Of a stretch of DNA of 64,000 bases, positions 24,285 through 35,699 are shown in pieces. Within the stretch, counting starts at the first letter, position 1; each line of letters begins with the position of its first letter. The notes under the pieces were generated by a model. The model saw nothing but the letters and a program-made list of their open reading frames with translations, ran no database searches and was not told the DNA's origin. Origin of the DNA: Paraburkholderia ginsengisoli NBRC 100965 (GTDB lineage Bacteria; Pseudomonadota; Gammaproteobacteria; Burkholderiales; Burkholderiaceae); assembly GCF_000739735.1 (NCBI RefSeq), contig NZ_BBJF01000017.1, positions 124,001 through 188,000 on the forward strand, in the 5' to 3' direction. Both the position numbers and the translations under genes were made by a program.

Positions 24285-26027
24285 TTACCGCACCTTCCCC
24301 TGCTTCCACGCCGTCAGCAACTGGTCGTACTTGACCGTCTCGCCCTTCGGCTTTTCGTTGCCCAGCTTCTTCCACGGTGCGTGCTGATCCGACAGCCACT
24401 TCGCCGCATCGCTTTCCGCATTCAACTCCGGCGCGCAGACCTTCATCCCCGCGCGCTGCAAGCGGCCGAGCACCTGGTCCATTTCCTTCGCCAGATTGTC
24501 CATCGCGGCCTGCGGGGTCTTTTCGCCGGCCACCGCCGTCGCGACGTTCTTCCACCAGAGTTGCGCCATCTTCGGATAGTCAGGCACGTTGTTGCCGGTT
24601 GGCGTCCACGCGACGCGCGCCGGGCTGCGATAAAACTCGATCAGGCCGCCGTACTTGTCTGCGTTCTTCGTGAAGAAGTCGCTATGAATGTCCGAGTCGC
24701 GAATGAACGTGAGCCCGACAATCGACTTCTTCAGCGACACCGTCTTCGACGTGACGAACTGCGCGTACAACCACGCGGCGGCGCGCTGGTTCGGCGGCGT
24801 CGACTTGAAGAACGTCCACGAGCCGACGTCCTGATAGCCGTTCTGCATGCCGTCCTTCCAGTACGGGCCGTGCGGCGACGGCGCCATCCGCCACTTCGGC
24901 GTGCCGTCCGCGTTGGTGACGTTGCCGGGCTTGAGCATTGACGCAGTGAACGCGCTGTACCAGAAGATCTGCTGCGCGATCCGGCCTTGCGCGGGCACCG
25001 GCCCCGCTTCGTTGAAGGTCATCCCCGACGCTTCGGGCGGCGCGTACTTCTTCAGCCAGTCGATGTACTTGGTGGTCGCGAAGACCGCGGCCGGACTGTT
25101 GGTGCCGCCGCCACGGCTGACCGACGCGCCCACCGCATGGCAGCCGTCGGGCGTCACGCGAATGCCCCATTCGTCGACCGGCATGCCGTTAGGGATGCCC
25201 TTGTCGGCCTCGCCCGCCATCGACAGCCACGCATCGGTAAAGCGCCATCCGAGCGACGGGTCTTTCTTGCCGTAGTCCATATGGCCGTAGACCTTCTCGC
25301 CGTCGATATTCTTCACGTCGTTCGTGAAGAACTCGGCAATGTCCTCATACGCGGACCAGTTCACCGGCACGCCGAGATCGTAGCCGTACTTCGCCTTGAA
25401 CTTGTCCTGCAGGTCCTTGCGCGCGAACCAGTCGGCGCGGAACCAGTAGAGATTCGCGAACTGCTGGTCGGGCAACTGATAGAGCTTCTTGTCCGGCGCG
25501 GTCGTGAAACTCGTGCCGATGAAATCCTTCACATCGAGCCCCGGATTCGTGTACTGCTTGCCTTCGCCCGCCATATAGTCGGACAGCGGCATGATCACGC
25601 CGTAGCGGTAGTGCGTGCCGATCAGATCGGAGTCCGAAATCCAGCCGTCGTAAATGCTCTGGCCGGACTGCATCGACGTCTGCAATTTCTCGACGACGTC
25701 GCCTTCCTGAATGATGTCGTGCTTGACTGGAATGCCGGTGATCTCGGTGAACGCCTTCGCGAGCGTCTTCGATTCGTACATGTGCGTGTCGAGCGTTTCG
25801 GACACCACGTGCACTTCCTTCACGCCCGCTGCTTTCAGCTTCGCGCCGGTGTCGATGAACCACTTCATCTCGTCCATCTGCTGCTGCTTCGACAGCGTGC
25901 TCGGCTGGAACTCGCTATCCACCCACTTCTGCGCTTCGGTCGTGCCGGCAATCGCGGCGTGGCTCGTGAAGCCTGTCGCGACGACGCCTGCCACGGCGAG
26001 CGTGACGATCCGTCTCCTCTGTTGCAT
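24285..26027 (-). CDS. glpV: Glycerol ABC transporter periplasmic binding protein (GlpV-like), 580 aa
   Basis: Large family-1 solute-binding protein. Signal peptide MQQRRRIVTLAVAGVVATGF to AAIAG. The size (about 580) and the segment SEFQPSTLSKQQQMDEMKWF match the GlpV-type glycerol-binding proteins described in rhizobia rather than maltose- or glycerol-3-phosphate-binding proteins (about 400-440). The start was moved 12 codons downstream of the first ATG to the one preceded by GGAG. It is the last gene of a six-gene operon, 109 bp after the small DUF2160 membrane protein, and is followed by a strong terminator. Its place beside glpS/T/P/Q homologues is the main support for the glycerol call. 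Confidence 0.88.
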   Translation of the reverse strand: MQQRRRIVTLAVAGVVATGFTSHAAIAGTTEAQKWVDSEFQPSTLSKQQQMDEMKWFIDTGAKLKAAGVKEVHVVSETLDTHMYESKTLAKAFTEITGIPVKHDIIQEGDVVEKLQTSMQSGQSIYDGWISDSDLIGTHYRYGVIMPLSDYMAGEGKQYTNPGLDVKDFIGTSFTTAPDKKLYQLPDQQFANLYWFRADWFARKDLQDKFKAKYGYDLGVPVNWSAYEDIAEFFTNDVKNIDGEKVYGHMDYGKKDPSLGWRFTDAWLSMAGEADKGIPNGMPVDEWGIRVTPDGCHAVGASVSRGGGTNSPAAVFATTKYIDWLKKYAPPEASGMTFNEAGPVPAQGRIAQQIFWYSAFTASMLKPGNVTNADGTPKWRMAPSPHGPYWKDGMQNGYQDVGSWTFFKSTPPNQRAAAWLYAQFVTSKTVSLKKSIVGLTFIRDSDIHSDFFTKNADKYGGLIEFYRSPARVAWTPTGNNVPDYPKMAQLWWKNVATAVAGEKTPQAAMDNLAKEMDQVLGRLQRAGMKVCAPELNAESDAAKWLSDQHAPWKKLGNEKPKGETVKYDQLLTAWKQGKVR

Positions 26028-26136
26028 GGCTGTCTCCAGTTCTCTGAGCACCCCTTGCATCAACTGCCGGCGTCCGCCCGGGGCATCAACGGAACCGGTC
26101 TGTCCAGATACGCAAGTCTTCGGAACCCAACGCCGC

Positions 26137-26417
26137 TCAACCCTTCCACATGACGATCAGCAGCACGAGCATCGATACCGCGAAGCCCGGCCACGCGCTC
26201 GCGTTTTCCGCGCTGACGCCGATCCACGCAAGATTGATGTAAGCGGCGATCAGCAGCCCGATGAACAGCCGGTCGCCGCGCGTGGTGGCTATCGGCAGGA
26301 ATCCTTTCCTTTCGATGGTCGGCGAGCGGAGTTCCCAAACGGTCATACCCGCCAGCATCAGCACGATGCAGCCGAAAAATATCGCGACCTCGGGCGTCCA
26401 GTACATCCACGTGAGCA

Positions 26418-26418
<1 letters not shown>
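26137..26418 (-). CDS. Small membrane protein of the glycerol operon (DUF2160), 93 aa
   Basis: Three-helix membrane protein of the DUF2160 family, a regular companion of GlpSTPQV-type operons. It reads MLTWMYWTPEVAIFFGCIVL at the N-terminus and ends in MLVLLIVMWKG. Helices lie at about 9-27, 50-66 and 74-90. The start at 26418 overlaps the stop of the upstream permease by one base (TGATG), so it is translationally coupled. The longer upstream frame is an artefact. An accessory role in the transporter is likely, but its mechanism is not known to me. Confidence 0.85.
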
Positions 26419-29184
<2,766 letters not shown>

Positions 29185-29198
<14 letters not shown>

Positions 29199-30291
29199 GA
29201 GCTGCCTCCGGGCCGGACAGCAGCTTCGTGTCCGCGCCGAACACGAACAGCTCGTCGGGGTCGATGTACACGTTCAGTTGCGTGCCGAGATCGATCTGAT
29301 GCACGCCTTGCAGTTGCGCGACCAGATCGACGCCGCCCTGTTGCGTGTGCAGATGCAGGTAAGTTTCGGAGCCGCTCAGTTCGGCCAGTTCGAGCCGGCA
29401 CGGCACCGCCACCGAGCGCTCGGTGCGCGGCGCGAGCCGCAGATGGCCGGGCCGGATGCCGATGCGGAACGTGTCGTCGCCGCGCACCGCGTGCATGCTG
29501 GCCCGTTCGAGCGGCACGTCGATGCCGATCGGCAGGCGCGCGGTGCCGTCGCCGGTGAGGTCGCTCACCAGCATGTTCATCGGCGGATCGTTAAACACTG
29601 CCGCGACGTCGACGTTGGCGGGCGCGTTGTACACGTCGAGCGTCGGGCCGTGCTGCAACACGCGGCCCTTGTCGACGATCGCCGTATAGCCGCCGAGCAG
29701 TAGCGCTTCGAGCGGCTCGGTGGTCGCGTAGACCACGGTGGTCTTGCCGTCCGCGAACAGCGTCGCCAGTTCGACGCGCAGTTCCTCGCGCAGCTTGTAG
29801 TCGAGATTGACGAGCGGCTCATCGAGCAGCACCAGCGACGAGCGCTTGACCAGCGCCCGCGCCAGCGCGCAACGCTGCTGCTGGCCGCCGGACAGTTCGC
29901 TTGGGCGCCGTTGCAGCAGGTGATCGATATGGAGTTTGGCGGCGACTTCGTGCACGCGCCGTTTGACTTCGTCGGCGGGCAGCTTTTGCAGTTGCAGCGG
30001 GGACGCGATGTTGTCGAACACCGTCATCGCCGGATAGTTGATGAACTGCTGATAGACCATCGCGAGGTTGCGCTGCCTCACGCTGACGCCGGTCACGTCG
30101 TGGCCGTCGGCCAGCACGCGTCCCGACGCCGGGCGGTCGAGTCCGGCCATCACGCGCATCAGGGTGGTCTTGCCGGCTTGCGTCGGCCCGAGCAGCACGT
30201 TGATCGCGCCGGGGACGAGCCGCAGATCGACGCCGTACAGATGCGTCTGGGCGCCCGAAACGACTGTCACCCGCTCCAGTTCCAAGACCAA
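29185..30291 (-). CDS. glpS: Glycerol ABC transporter ATPase with degenerate H-loop (GlpS-like), 368 aa
   Basis: First gene of the operon. Walker A is GPTQAGKT (35-42), the Q-loop is VYQQFINYP, the signature LSGGQQQR (133-140) is intact and Walker B is LVLLDEP (153-159). The switch region reads YATTEPLEA (188-196) where partners have YVTHDQVEA, so the H-loop histidine is replaced by Thr191. This defect complements that of the partner ATPase. The start is a TTG at 30291 with AAGGAG six bases upstream; no better ATG exists. Transcription probably begins in the 472-bp divergent region to the right. Confidence 0.87.
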
Positions 30292-30763
30292 ATCGCTCTC
30301 CTTGTTCTAAGTGCGTCTCCGGTGCTGCGGATGCCTGTCGCGGCAAACAGGCGTGGTGCGTGATCGTGTTGCGGGTTCCTGGCGCCGTGGTTTCGTTGCC
30401 TGGTCCTGCGTGATTCCCTGGCGTTCGGGCGCGCAGCGAGCGCGGCCGGTTTTTTCTGAAAGGAAATCAAAACAACAGAATCGATGTTCCTTTTTGTTCG
30501 TTTACGGATAAATTGGTGTTAACCATACAATCTGGAAACGATGGTGTTCCTGACTCCTTACTTTATGCCACCTGACTTCTTTCACTGGAGCCGGCATTTC
30601 ATTGCTTTCGTAAGAATCGCGTCAGCGTAACAGAAAGGGAGTGGGCCGACGAGACGAGCGCGGCCCGCCACCGTGGGCGGCGGAGCCGTTATGCTGTCCC
30701 GCATTAGCGAGCTTCCTGAACCCTCAGACCGCATCGAGAATGGCGGTCGCGACCGGAGCAGTC
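30292..30763. other. Divergent regulatory region between glpS and a solute-binding-like gene
   Basis: No gene is convincing here. The segment 30470-30600 is far more AT-rich than its surroundings and contains repeated TGTTC elements, as expected for the operon promoter. The part nearer 30292 (30310-30450) is GC-rich and featureless; I saw no hairpin in it. Confidence 0.5.
30485..30499. promoter_or_regulatory. Repeated TGTTC elements, candidate regulator-binding site for the glycerol operon
   Basis: TGTTC occurs at 30485-30489 and 30495-30499, one helical turn apart, and again at 30545-30549, in AT-rich DNA about 200 bp upstream of glpS. Half-sites of this kind suit a DeoR-family regulator such as GlpR, but no glpR gene is in the window. 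The assignment is inference. Confidence 0.35.
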
Positions 30764-31498
30764 ATGAACATCCCAGCGTCCGTTGTCGCCGCCTTCACGC
30801 CGAGCGGCAGGCTGCGCGCGTCGATCAATCTCGGCAATCCGATCCTGGCCAACCGGCGTCCCGACTCCGGCGAGCCGTTCGGCGTGTCGGTCGACCTGGC
30901 GCGGGCGTTCGCCGCGAAGCTCGGCGTCGACCTGGAGCTGGTGGTCTTCGATGCGGCAGGCAAATCGGTCCAGGCTGTGAGCGAGGAGCGCGCCGATATC
31001 GGCTTCTTCGCCGTCGATCCGTTGCGCGCGGAGGCCATCGCTTTCACGGCGCCGTACGTGTTGATCGAAGGCTTCTATCTCGTACGCGACGATTCGCCCG
31101 TCAGAGCGAACCAGCATGTCGATCAGGCGCATAACCGCGTCGCCGTCGGCAAGGGCAGCGCTTACGACCTGTTCCTCACGCGCGAGCTGAAGGCGGCGCA
31201 AATCGTCCGCGCACCGACGTCGCCGGCTGTCGTGCAAACGTTCCTCGACCAGACGCTGGAAGTGGCTGCGGGCGTCAAGCAACAGCTCGAAGCCGATGCG
31301 CGACAAACCACCGGGCTGCGGTTGCTCGACGAGCGATTCATGGTGATCCAGCAGGCGATGGGCACCCCAAAGAGTCGCGGGGCCGCTGCGGCGAATGTGC
31401 TGAGCCAGTTTGTCGAAGCGATGAAGGCGTCGGGATTCGTGGCCGACGCGCTGACCCGGCATGGGATCGTTGGCGCGTCGGTCGCACCGGGGGCGTAG
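30764..31498 (+). CDS. Family-3 solute-binding-domain protein lacking a signal peptide, 244 aa
   Basis: The fold of polar-amino-acid binding proteins is evident: LRASINLGNPILANRRPDSG at the start, FGVSVDLARAFAAKLGVDLE, ADIGFFAVDPLRAEAIAFTA (the DIG/F-T-x-PY region) and VAVGKGSAYDLFLTRELKAA. The start MNIPASVVAAF has GGAG at proper spacing. It gives no signal peptide, and neither does the 41-codon upstream extension. It therefore looks cytoplasmic, or is exported by another route. No ABC permease or ATPase gene adjoins it. It is divergent from the glycerol operon. Confidence 0.8.
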   Translation: MNIPASVVAAFTPSGRLRASINLGNPILANRRPDSGEPFGVSVDLARAFAAKLGVDLELVVFDAAGKSVQAVSEERADIGFFAVDPLRAEAIAFTAPYVLIEGFYLVRDDSPVRANQHVDQAHNRVAVGKGSAYDLFLTRELKAAQIVRAPTSPAVVQTFLDQTLEVAAGVKQQLEADARQTTGLRLLDERFMVIQQAMGTPKSRGAAAANVLSQFVEAMKASGFVADALTRHGIVGASVAPGA

Positions 31499-31568
31499 CG
31501 CGGAGCGATTCGGCGGGACGACTGCGACCGCAATGCTTCATGGACGGGGTCGAGACTCGCGCCGTCGC

Positions 31569-31979
31569 TCACTCGCCAAAGGCCGTGGTTAGCGGAAAAC
31601 CCTCATCGAGCCAGCCTGTCACACCGCCGGTCATGATCTTGACCGGGCGGCCGAGTCGAGCGAGTCTTATCGCGGCACGCGTTGCGCCGTTGCAGTGAGG
31701 GCCCGCGCAATAGGTGACGAACAGCGTATCGGGCGGGTAGTCGGCGAGCTTCGACGCCACGATCTTGCCGTGCGGAAGGTTCACGGCGCCGGGCACATGG
31801 CCGCCGCCGAAAAGCGCCGGGCCACGCACGTCGAGCAGGACGAAATCGACCGACAGCGGATCGTCGCTCGCCAGTGCCGCGTGGACGTCGGCGCAATCTG
31901 TTTCAAAGGACAGTAGCGTACTGAAATGCTCGAGCGCGGCAGCGCTATCGGCGGCCGGAACGGCTGAGACCGGGGACAT
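31569..31979 (-). CDS. Rhodanese-domain protein, 136 aa
   Basis: Single rhodanese (sulfurtransferase-like) domain. VDFVLLDVRGPALFGGGHVP carries the conserved LDVR and GHVPGAVN motifs. The active-site loop CAGPHCNGATRAA contains the candidate persulfide cysteine Cys91 plus a second cysteine at 96. There is no signal peptide, so it is cytoplasmic. A strong AAGGAG lies before the ATG. It converges on the preceding gene. The acceptor substrate is unknown. Confidence 0.9.
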   Translation of the reverse strand: MSPVSAVPAADSAAALEHFSTLLSFETDCADVHAALASDDPLSVDFVLLDVRGPALFGGGHVPGAVNLPHGKIVASKLADYPPDTLFVTYCAGPHCNGATRAAIRLARLGRPVKIMTGGVTGWLDEGFPLTTAFGE

Positions 31980-32265
31980 ATGAAGCTCCTTGTGCGTGGG
32001 GTGTCGCGAAGGATTGTCCCGTTCTCATGCGAGATCGACCACTGGCGCAATCGACAGTTTCCGGCAACATCACGCCATAGCGCAGCGCAGCCCGGGCGAT
32101 TCGCGTCCGCGCCTCAAATGGCCTCCCTGGAACCGAAATGCCGGTGCGTTTCTCGCGACGGCGGCATTCGTTTCGCCATCGCCGCCGCGCGCGGACATGC
32201 CGATGGCCCGCCGGCTTCGCTGCGAACGAAAGCCCGCGTGGTCAGAAACGCTGAGGGTGGCCGCC

Positions 32266-32625
32266 TTACAGGCAGGCGTTAATGTCAGCCGCGCCCGCGC
32301 TGGCATCGCCACCGCCGCCGGCCCCTGGACGAAAGCCAACCCACGTCTTGCTGTTGCCCGACCACGAAGGCCGCACGAGCGCGGCCGCGCCATTCGGAGG
32401 CTGCTGCCCCGGAACATAGACGTCCATCGCCTGATTGTTCGCCACGATTACCTGCGATATGACTTGCTGTTGCGAGCGGTCCGCCCATCTCTGGGCGATA
32501 CATTGCCAGACCGCGGAGACCGGCTGCTGACTTTCGCCGACCGTTTGCGCGTTCGGCGGCATCGGTGCGTTCGCACAGGCGGTCAAGGTAGCGGCAGTCA
32601 CGACGAGAAGTGGTAACGATTTCAT
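32266..32625 (-). CDS. Small lipoprotein, 119 aa, unknown function
   Basis: The signal peptide MKSLPLLVVTAATLTACANA contains an LTAC lipobox, so Cys17 is expected to be lipid-anchored. The mature part is short and starts proline-rich, with one further Cys and VWQCIAQRWADRSQQQVISQ, then VYVPGQQPPNGAAALVRPS and a glycine-rich tail. Cys-x-A-x-x-W patterns of this type occur in small Burkholderia lipoproteins of unknown role. The start was set five codons inside the longest frame, with AGGG upstream. Confidence 0.7.
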   Translation of the reverse strand: MKSLPLLVVTAATLTACANAPMPPNAQTVGESQQPVSAVWQCIAQRWADRSQQQVISQVIVANNQAMDVYVPGQQPPNGAAALVRPSWSGNSKTWVGFRPGAGGGGDASAGAADINACL

Positions 32626-33156
32626 TTTTTCATCCCTCACTTGGATCCTCGTTTCTATCGGTGGATGCTACGTCCGGGGAGCATGTGCTCCGGCCTCGAA
32701 CGATTCGCATCACTCGAACCTTTCATGACATGCGTTGCTTAAAGCACTTTTCGGTAACGACTGGCGGTGATCGAACCTGAACGAGCCGCACGGAGCGAGA
32801 CCCGCGGCAAGGTGGACGGCTGTCGCTGTTCGAGCATGCCGTCGATGAAAGCAACGTGCGCCGCTGAGCCCGTCTCCAACCGGATGCTCGGCCTGCCGAT
32901 CTCATCACAATGACGGTTATCGGCCGATGTGAAAATCGGCCTTTGGTCCTACGCGGCAAACGTCGGCCGTTCGACACTGTGCGAGGCCTCGATCTTGTCG
33001 ATTTTTGACGATGGCACGCTCGAAGCCGCACACTATAATTCCACTCGCATGGCGTGGAAGGTACGACAGGGAACGGCCTGCATTTGCCGTCAAGCTCGCT
33101 TGATATCGGCCCCATCGACAGGAATGCCGTCCTGGCTCGGGGCAAAAGGTTACGCG
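32626..33156. other. 531-bp gene-free region upstream of the three-lipoprotein operon
   Basis: Frames here translate to arginine/serine-rich filler. The region holds a hairpin at 32922-32941 (GGCCGAT / ATCGGCC, loop GTGAAA, then TTT), of the form of a short terminator on the plus strand although no plus-strand gene precedes it. It also holds a strong -10 box at 33034. The leader from that promoter to the first ATG would be about 110 nt. Confidence 0.55.
33011..33039 (+). promoter_or_regulatory. Candidate promoter of the three-lipoprotein operon
   Basis: A perfect -10 hexamer TATAAT (33034-33039) is preceded at 17-nt spacing by ATGGCA (33011-33016), a weak -35. TTGACG at 33005-33010 is closer in sequence but too far away. 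It is the only good promoter-like element before the ATG at 33157. Confidence 0.5.
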
Positions 33157-34446
33157 ATGGACTGCATCGTGAATCGACGGCTGGCTGCATGGGTCATCGC
33201 CTTCGCATTGTGCGGTTGCACGGCCGCCACGCTGCAAAGCGCGGATGAAAGCGGCTATAAGAGCCGCGCCGTGAGTCGTTTCGAAGGCGGCGTCCGCGTT
33301 TCCGCGGCAGTCCTTTCCGCGCGGGAAAGCGCCGCCGTGTATGGCGTGCCGCTCGCCGAAAAAGGCATTCAGCCCGTATGGGTCGAAGTGCAGGACGACG
33401 ACACCGCCAGCTACTTCCTGATGTCGCCGGGTCTCGATCCAGATTTCTTTCCCGCTTCCGAGGCCGCCGAGGCATTCGGCGACAGCACCCTGCGTGGCGG
33501 CGGCGCCGAACTCGAGCAGCGCTTTCGCGCGCTCGCCTTTCGCAACCCGGTCCGGCCGGGGCAAACCGTATCGGGCTATGTGCTGACCAACCTCAGCGAG
33601 GGCGCGAAGCTCGTGCAACTGGACCTGGTGGCAAGCGAACAGGCGCGCACCTTTTCGTTCCTGATAGTCGTGCCCGGCTTCTACGCCGACTACCACGTCA
33701 GCGAGGTGTTTCGGCGCGATATCTATCCGCCGGACAAAATCGTCAACTACACGGACGACGACGCTTTTCGCGCCGCACTCGAAGCGCTCCCCTGTTGCAC
33801 AACTAACCAAAGCGGTTCGAAGAACGGCGATCCTATCAATCTCGTCATCGTGGGCGGGCTGGACGATGCGTTTCCTGCGTTGGTCCGTCGCGGCTGGAGT
33901 CCAACCGAACAGAAATGGTCCGGCGCGATCATGAAGACGGTCACGTCCGCGCTCTCCGGCGACCGCTACGTCAATGCGCCTGTCAGCGATCTCTACCTGT
34001 TCGGCCGCGCCCAGGACCTGGCCTTGCAGAAAGCGCGCGACACCATTCACCAGCGCAATCACCTGCGACTCTGGCTAAGCCCGATGCGCTACCACGACAA
34101 GCCCGTCTGGGTCGGCCAGATCAGCCGGGATATCGGCGTGCGTCTCACGTTTCATTCGCCGACGTTCACCACGCACAAGATCGACCCTGACGTCGACGAA
34201 GCGCGCACCGCGCTGACGGAAGACATGGCCTATTCGCAGAACCTTCAGAAGATCGGCTTCGTCAAGGGCGTGGGCGTCGCGTCGCAAAGCGCTCCGGGCG
34301 AGAACCTCACTACCGATCCGTATTTCACCGACGGCTATCGCCAGGTGCTCGTATTCGACCGTCAACCGACCTCGCTCTCGGGGATCGAATTCCTGCCGTG
34401 GGAGGCGGCCGCGAAACTCAACACGCTGCCCGCGGGAGCAAAATGA
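33157..34446 (+). CDS. LssY C-terminal-domain lipoprotein, 429 aa (first of three)
   Basis: Exported lipoprotein: signal MDCIVNRRLAAWVIAFALCG then Cys21. The start was chosen at this signal peptide; the 76-codon upstream extension crosses the promoter. The N-half (about 30-190) has AVLSARESAAVYGVPLAEKG and a domain shared with the next gene. The C-half is a clear LssY_C domain: ALPCCTTN, GDPINLVIVG, NHLRLWLSPMRY, VWVGQISRDIGVRL and KIDPDVDEAR. The LssY_C domain is named after a protein of the Legionella lss (type I secretion) locus; its biochemical role is unknown. The stop overlaps the next start by four bases (ATGA). Confidence 0.85.
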   Translation: MDCIVNRRLAAWVIAFALCGCTAATLQSADESGYKSRAVSRFEGGVRVSAAVLSARESAAVYGVPLAEKGIQPVWVEVQDDDTASYFLMSPGLDPDFFPASEAAEAFGDSTLRGGGAELEQRFRALAFRNPVRPGQTVSGYVLTNLSEGAKLVQLDLVASEQARTFSFLIVVPGFYADYHVSEVFRRDIYPPDKIVNYTDDDAFRAALEALPCCTTNQSGSKNGDPINLVIVGGLDDAFPALVRRGWSPTEQKWSGAIMKTVTSALSGDRYVNAPVSDLYLFGRAQDLALQKARDTIHQRNHLRLWLSPMRYHDKPVWVGQISRDIGVRLTFHSPTFTTHKIDPDVDEARTALTEDMAYSQNLQKIGFVKGVGVASQSAPGENLTTDPYFTDGYRQVLVFDRQPTSLSGIEFLPWEAAAKLNTLPAGAK

Positions 34447-35699
34447 TGAGTGACTCGCGATCGCCGCGTCGGATATGGAAGCAGGCGGCGGGCAGCGTTG
34501 TCCTCGTGCTCGTTCTCGCGGGCTGCACGACGTGGACCGCGCCGGCCGCTATCGACGATGCGCCGCTGCGCGAGCGCGCGGTGAGCGAGTCGAAGCAGAA
34601 CACGCGCGTGAGCGTCGCGGTGTTGGGATCGGATGACAGCAAGCGCATCTTCGGCGCCGATCTCAACAGACACAACGTCCAGCCGCTGTGGATCGAAGTG
34701 GAGAACCATACTTCGCAGACCTTATGGTTGCTGCATTCCGGCACCGATCCCAACTACTTCTCGCCGCTCGAAGTCGCGTGGTCCATGCACACGCTGCTGG
34801 GCGGCGCGACGAATGCGGACATCGACAGTCATCTGAACAGGCTCGGCTTCAGAAATCCTGTTCCCGCCGGCGAAACCCGCACGGGGATTCTGTTCACCAA
34901 CCCGGACCGGCAGATCAAACTCGTCAATATCGATCTGCTCGGCAACAGGACGCTGATCCCCTTCTCGCTGTTCCTGCCCGTGCCCGACGATGTCGCCGAC
35001 GCGCATCTCGTTCTAACGCCGTTCCTGTACCCCGACGCCGACGTCACCGACTATCACGACCTGGCTTCATTGCGCGCCGCGCTAGAACGGCTGCCGTGCT
35101 GCGCGACCGACGAGCACGCGGCAACGGCGGCCGATCCGTTGAACGCGGTTGCCATCGGTACGCTAAGCGACATGGGGGCGGCTTTGGTGCGTCGCAGCTA
35201 CCGTCGCGACATGCGGAAAAACGACCTCGCGCAACGGGTGTTCGGTCGCCCGCCCGACATCGTCCTGCGCAAGGAAGCGCAAACGGGCGCGCCCTCCACG
35301 TCATTGCGCGCGTGGCTCACGCCCATGCGCTTCAACGGCACGCCGGTGTATCTGGTGCAGGTCGGACGGCCTGTCGGCGGCCGCTTCGCACACCGCGACG
35401 CGGACGGCGGCGCGCTCCATGAAGACGTCGACGAGGCAAGAAATTATCTGATTCAGGACATGATGTATTCGGGCGGTCTGGATAAGCTCGGCTTCGTGTA
35501 CGGCGTCGGCCCATCACCCCAGGAACACTCGCGCACGACGCTGAACGGCGCGCGTTATCACACCGACGGGCTGCGCGCCGTGATGTTCTTCGCAACGCGC
35601 CCCCTAAGTTTCACGAACGTGACCATTCTCGACTGGGTCCCGTATCTGGAACAGCGCGAGCCCACCACGCACGAGGAGAGCGGCGATGCCGGCAAATAA
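34443..35699 (+). CDS. LssY_C-related lipoprotein, paralogue of its neighbour, 418 aa
   Basis: Signal peptide with a perfect lipobox (VLVLAGC, Cys28). The N-domain matches the upstream protein (RVSVAVLGSDDSKRIFGADL; IQPVWVEV there, VQPLWIEV here; LGFRNPVPAGETRTG). The C-domain keeps LERLPCC, DPLNAVAIG, LTPMRFNGTPVYLVQVGRPV and DVDEAR, but is more diverged: the WVGQISRDIG core has become YLVQVGRPVG. It overlaps the upstream gene by four bases and the next by 14, so the three are translated as one unit. It probably arose by duplication followed by divergence of one copy. Confidence 0.82.
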   Translation: MMSDSRSPRRIWKQAAGSVVLVLVLAGCTTWTAPAAIDDAPLRERAVSESKQNTRVSVAVLGSDDSKRIFGADLNRHNVQPLWIEVENHTSQTLWLLHSGTDPNYFSPLEVAWSMHTLLGGATNADIDSHLNRLGFRNPVPAGETRTGILFTNPDRQIKLVNIDLLGNRTLIPFSLFLPVPDDVADAHLVLTPFLYPDADVTDYHDLASLRAALERLPCCATDEHAATAADPLNAVAIGTLSDMGAALVRRSYRRDMRKNDLAQRVFGRPPDIVLRKEAQTGAPSTSLRAWLTPMRFNGTPVYLVQVGRPVGGRFAHRDADGGALHEDVDEARNYLIQDMMYSGGLDKLGFVYGVGPSPQEHSRTTLNGARYHTDGLRAVMFFATRPLSFTNVTILDWVPYLEQREPTTHEESGDAGK

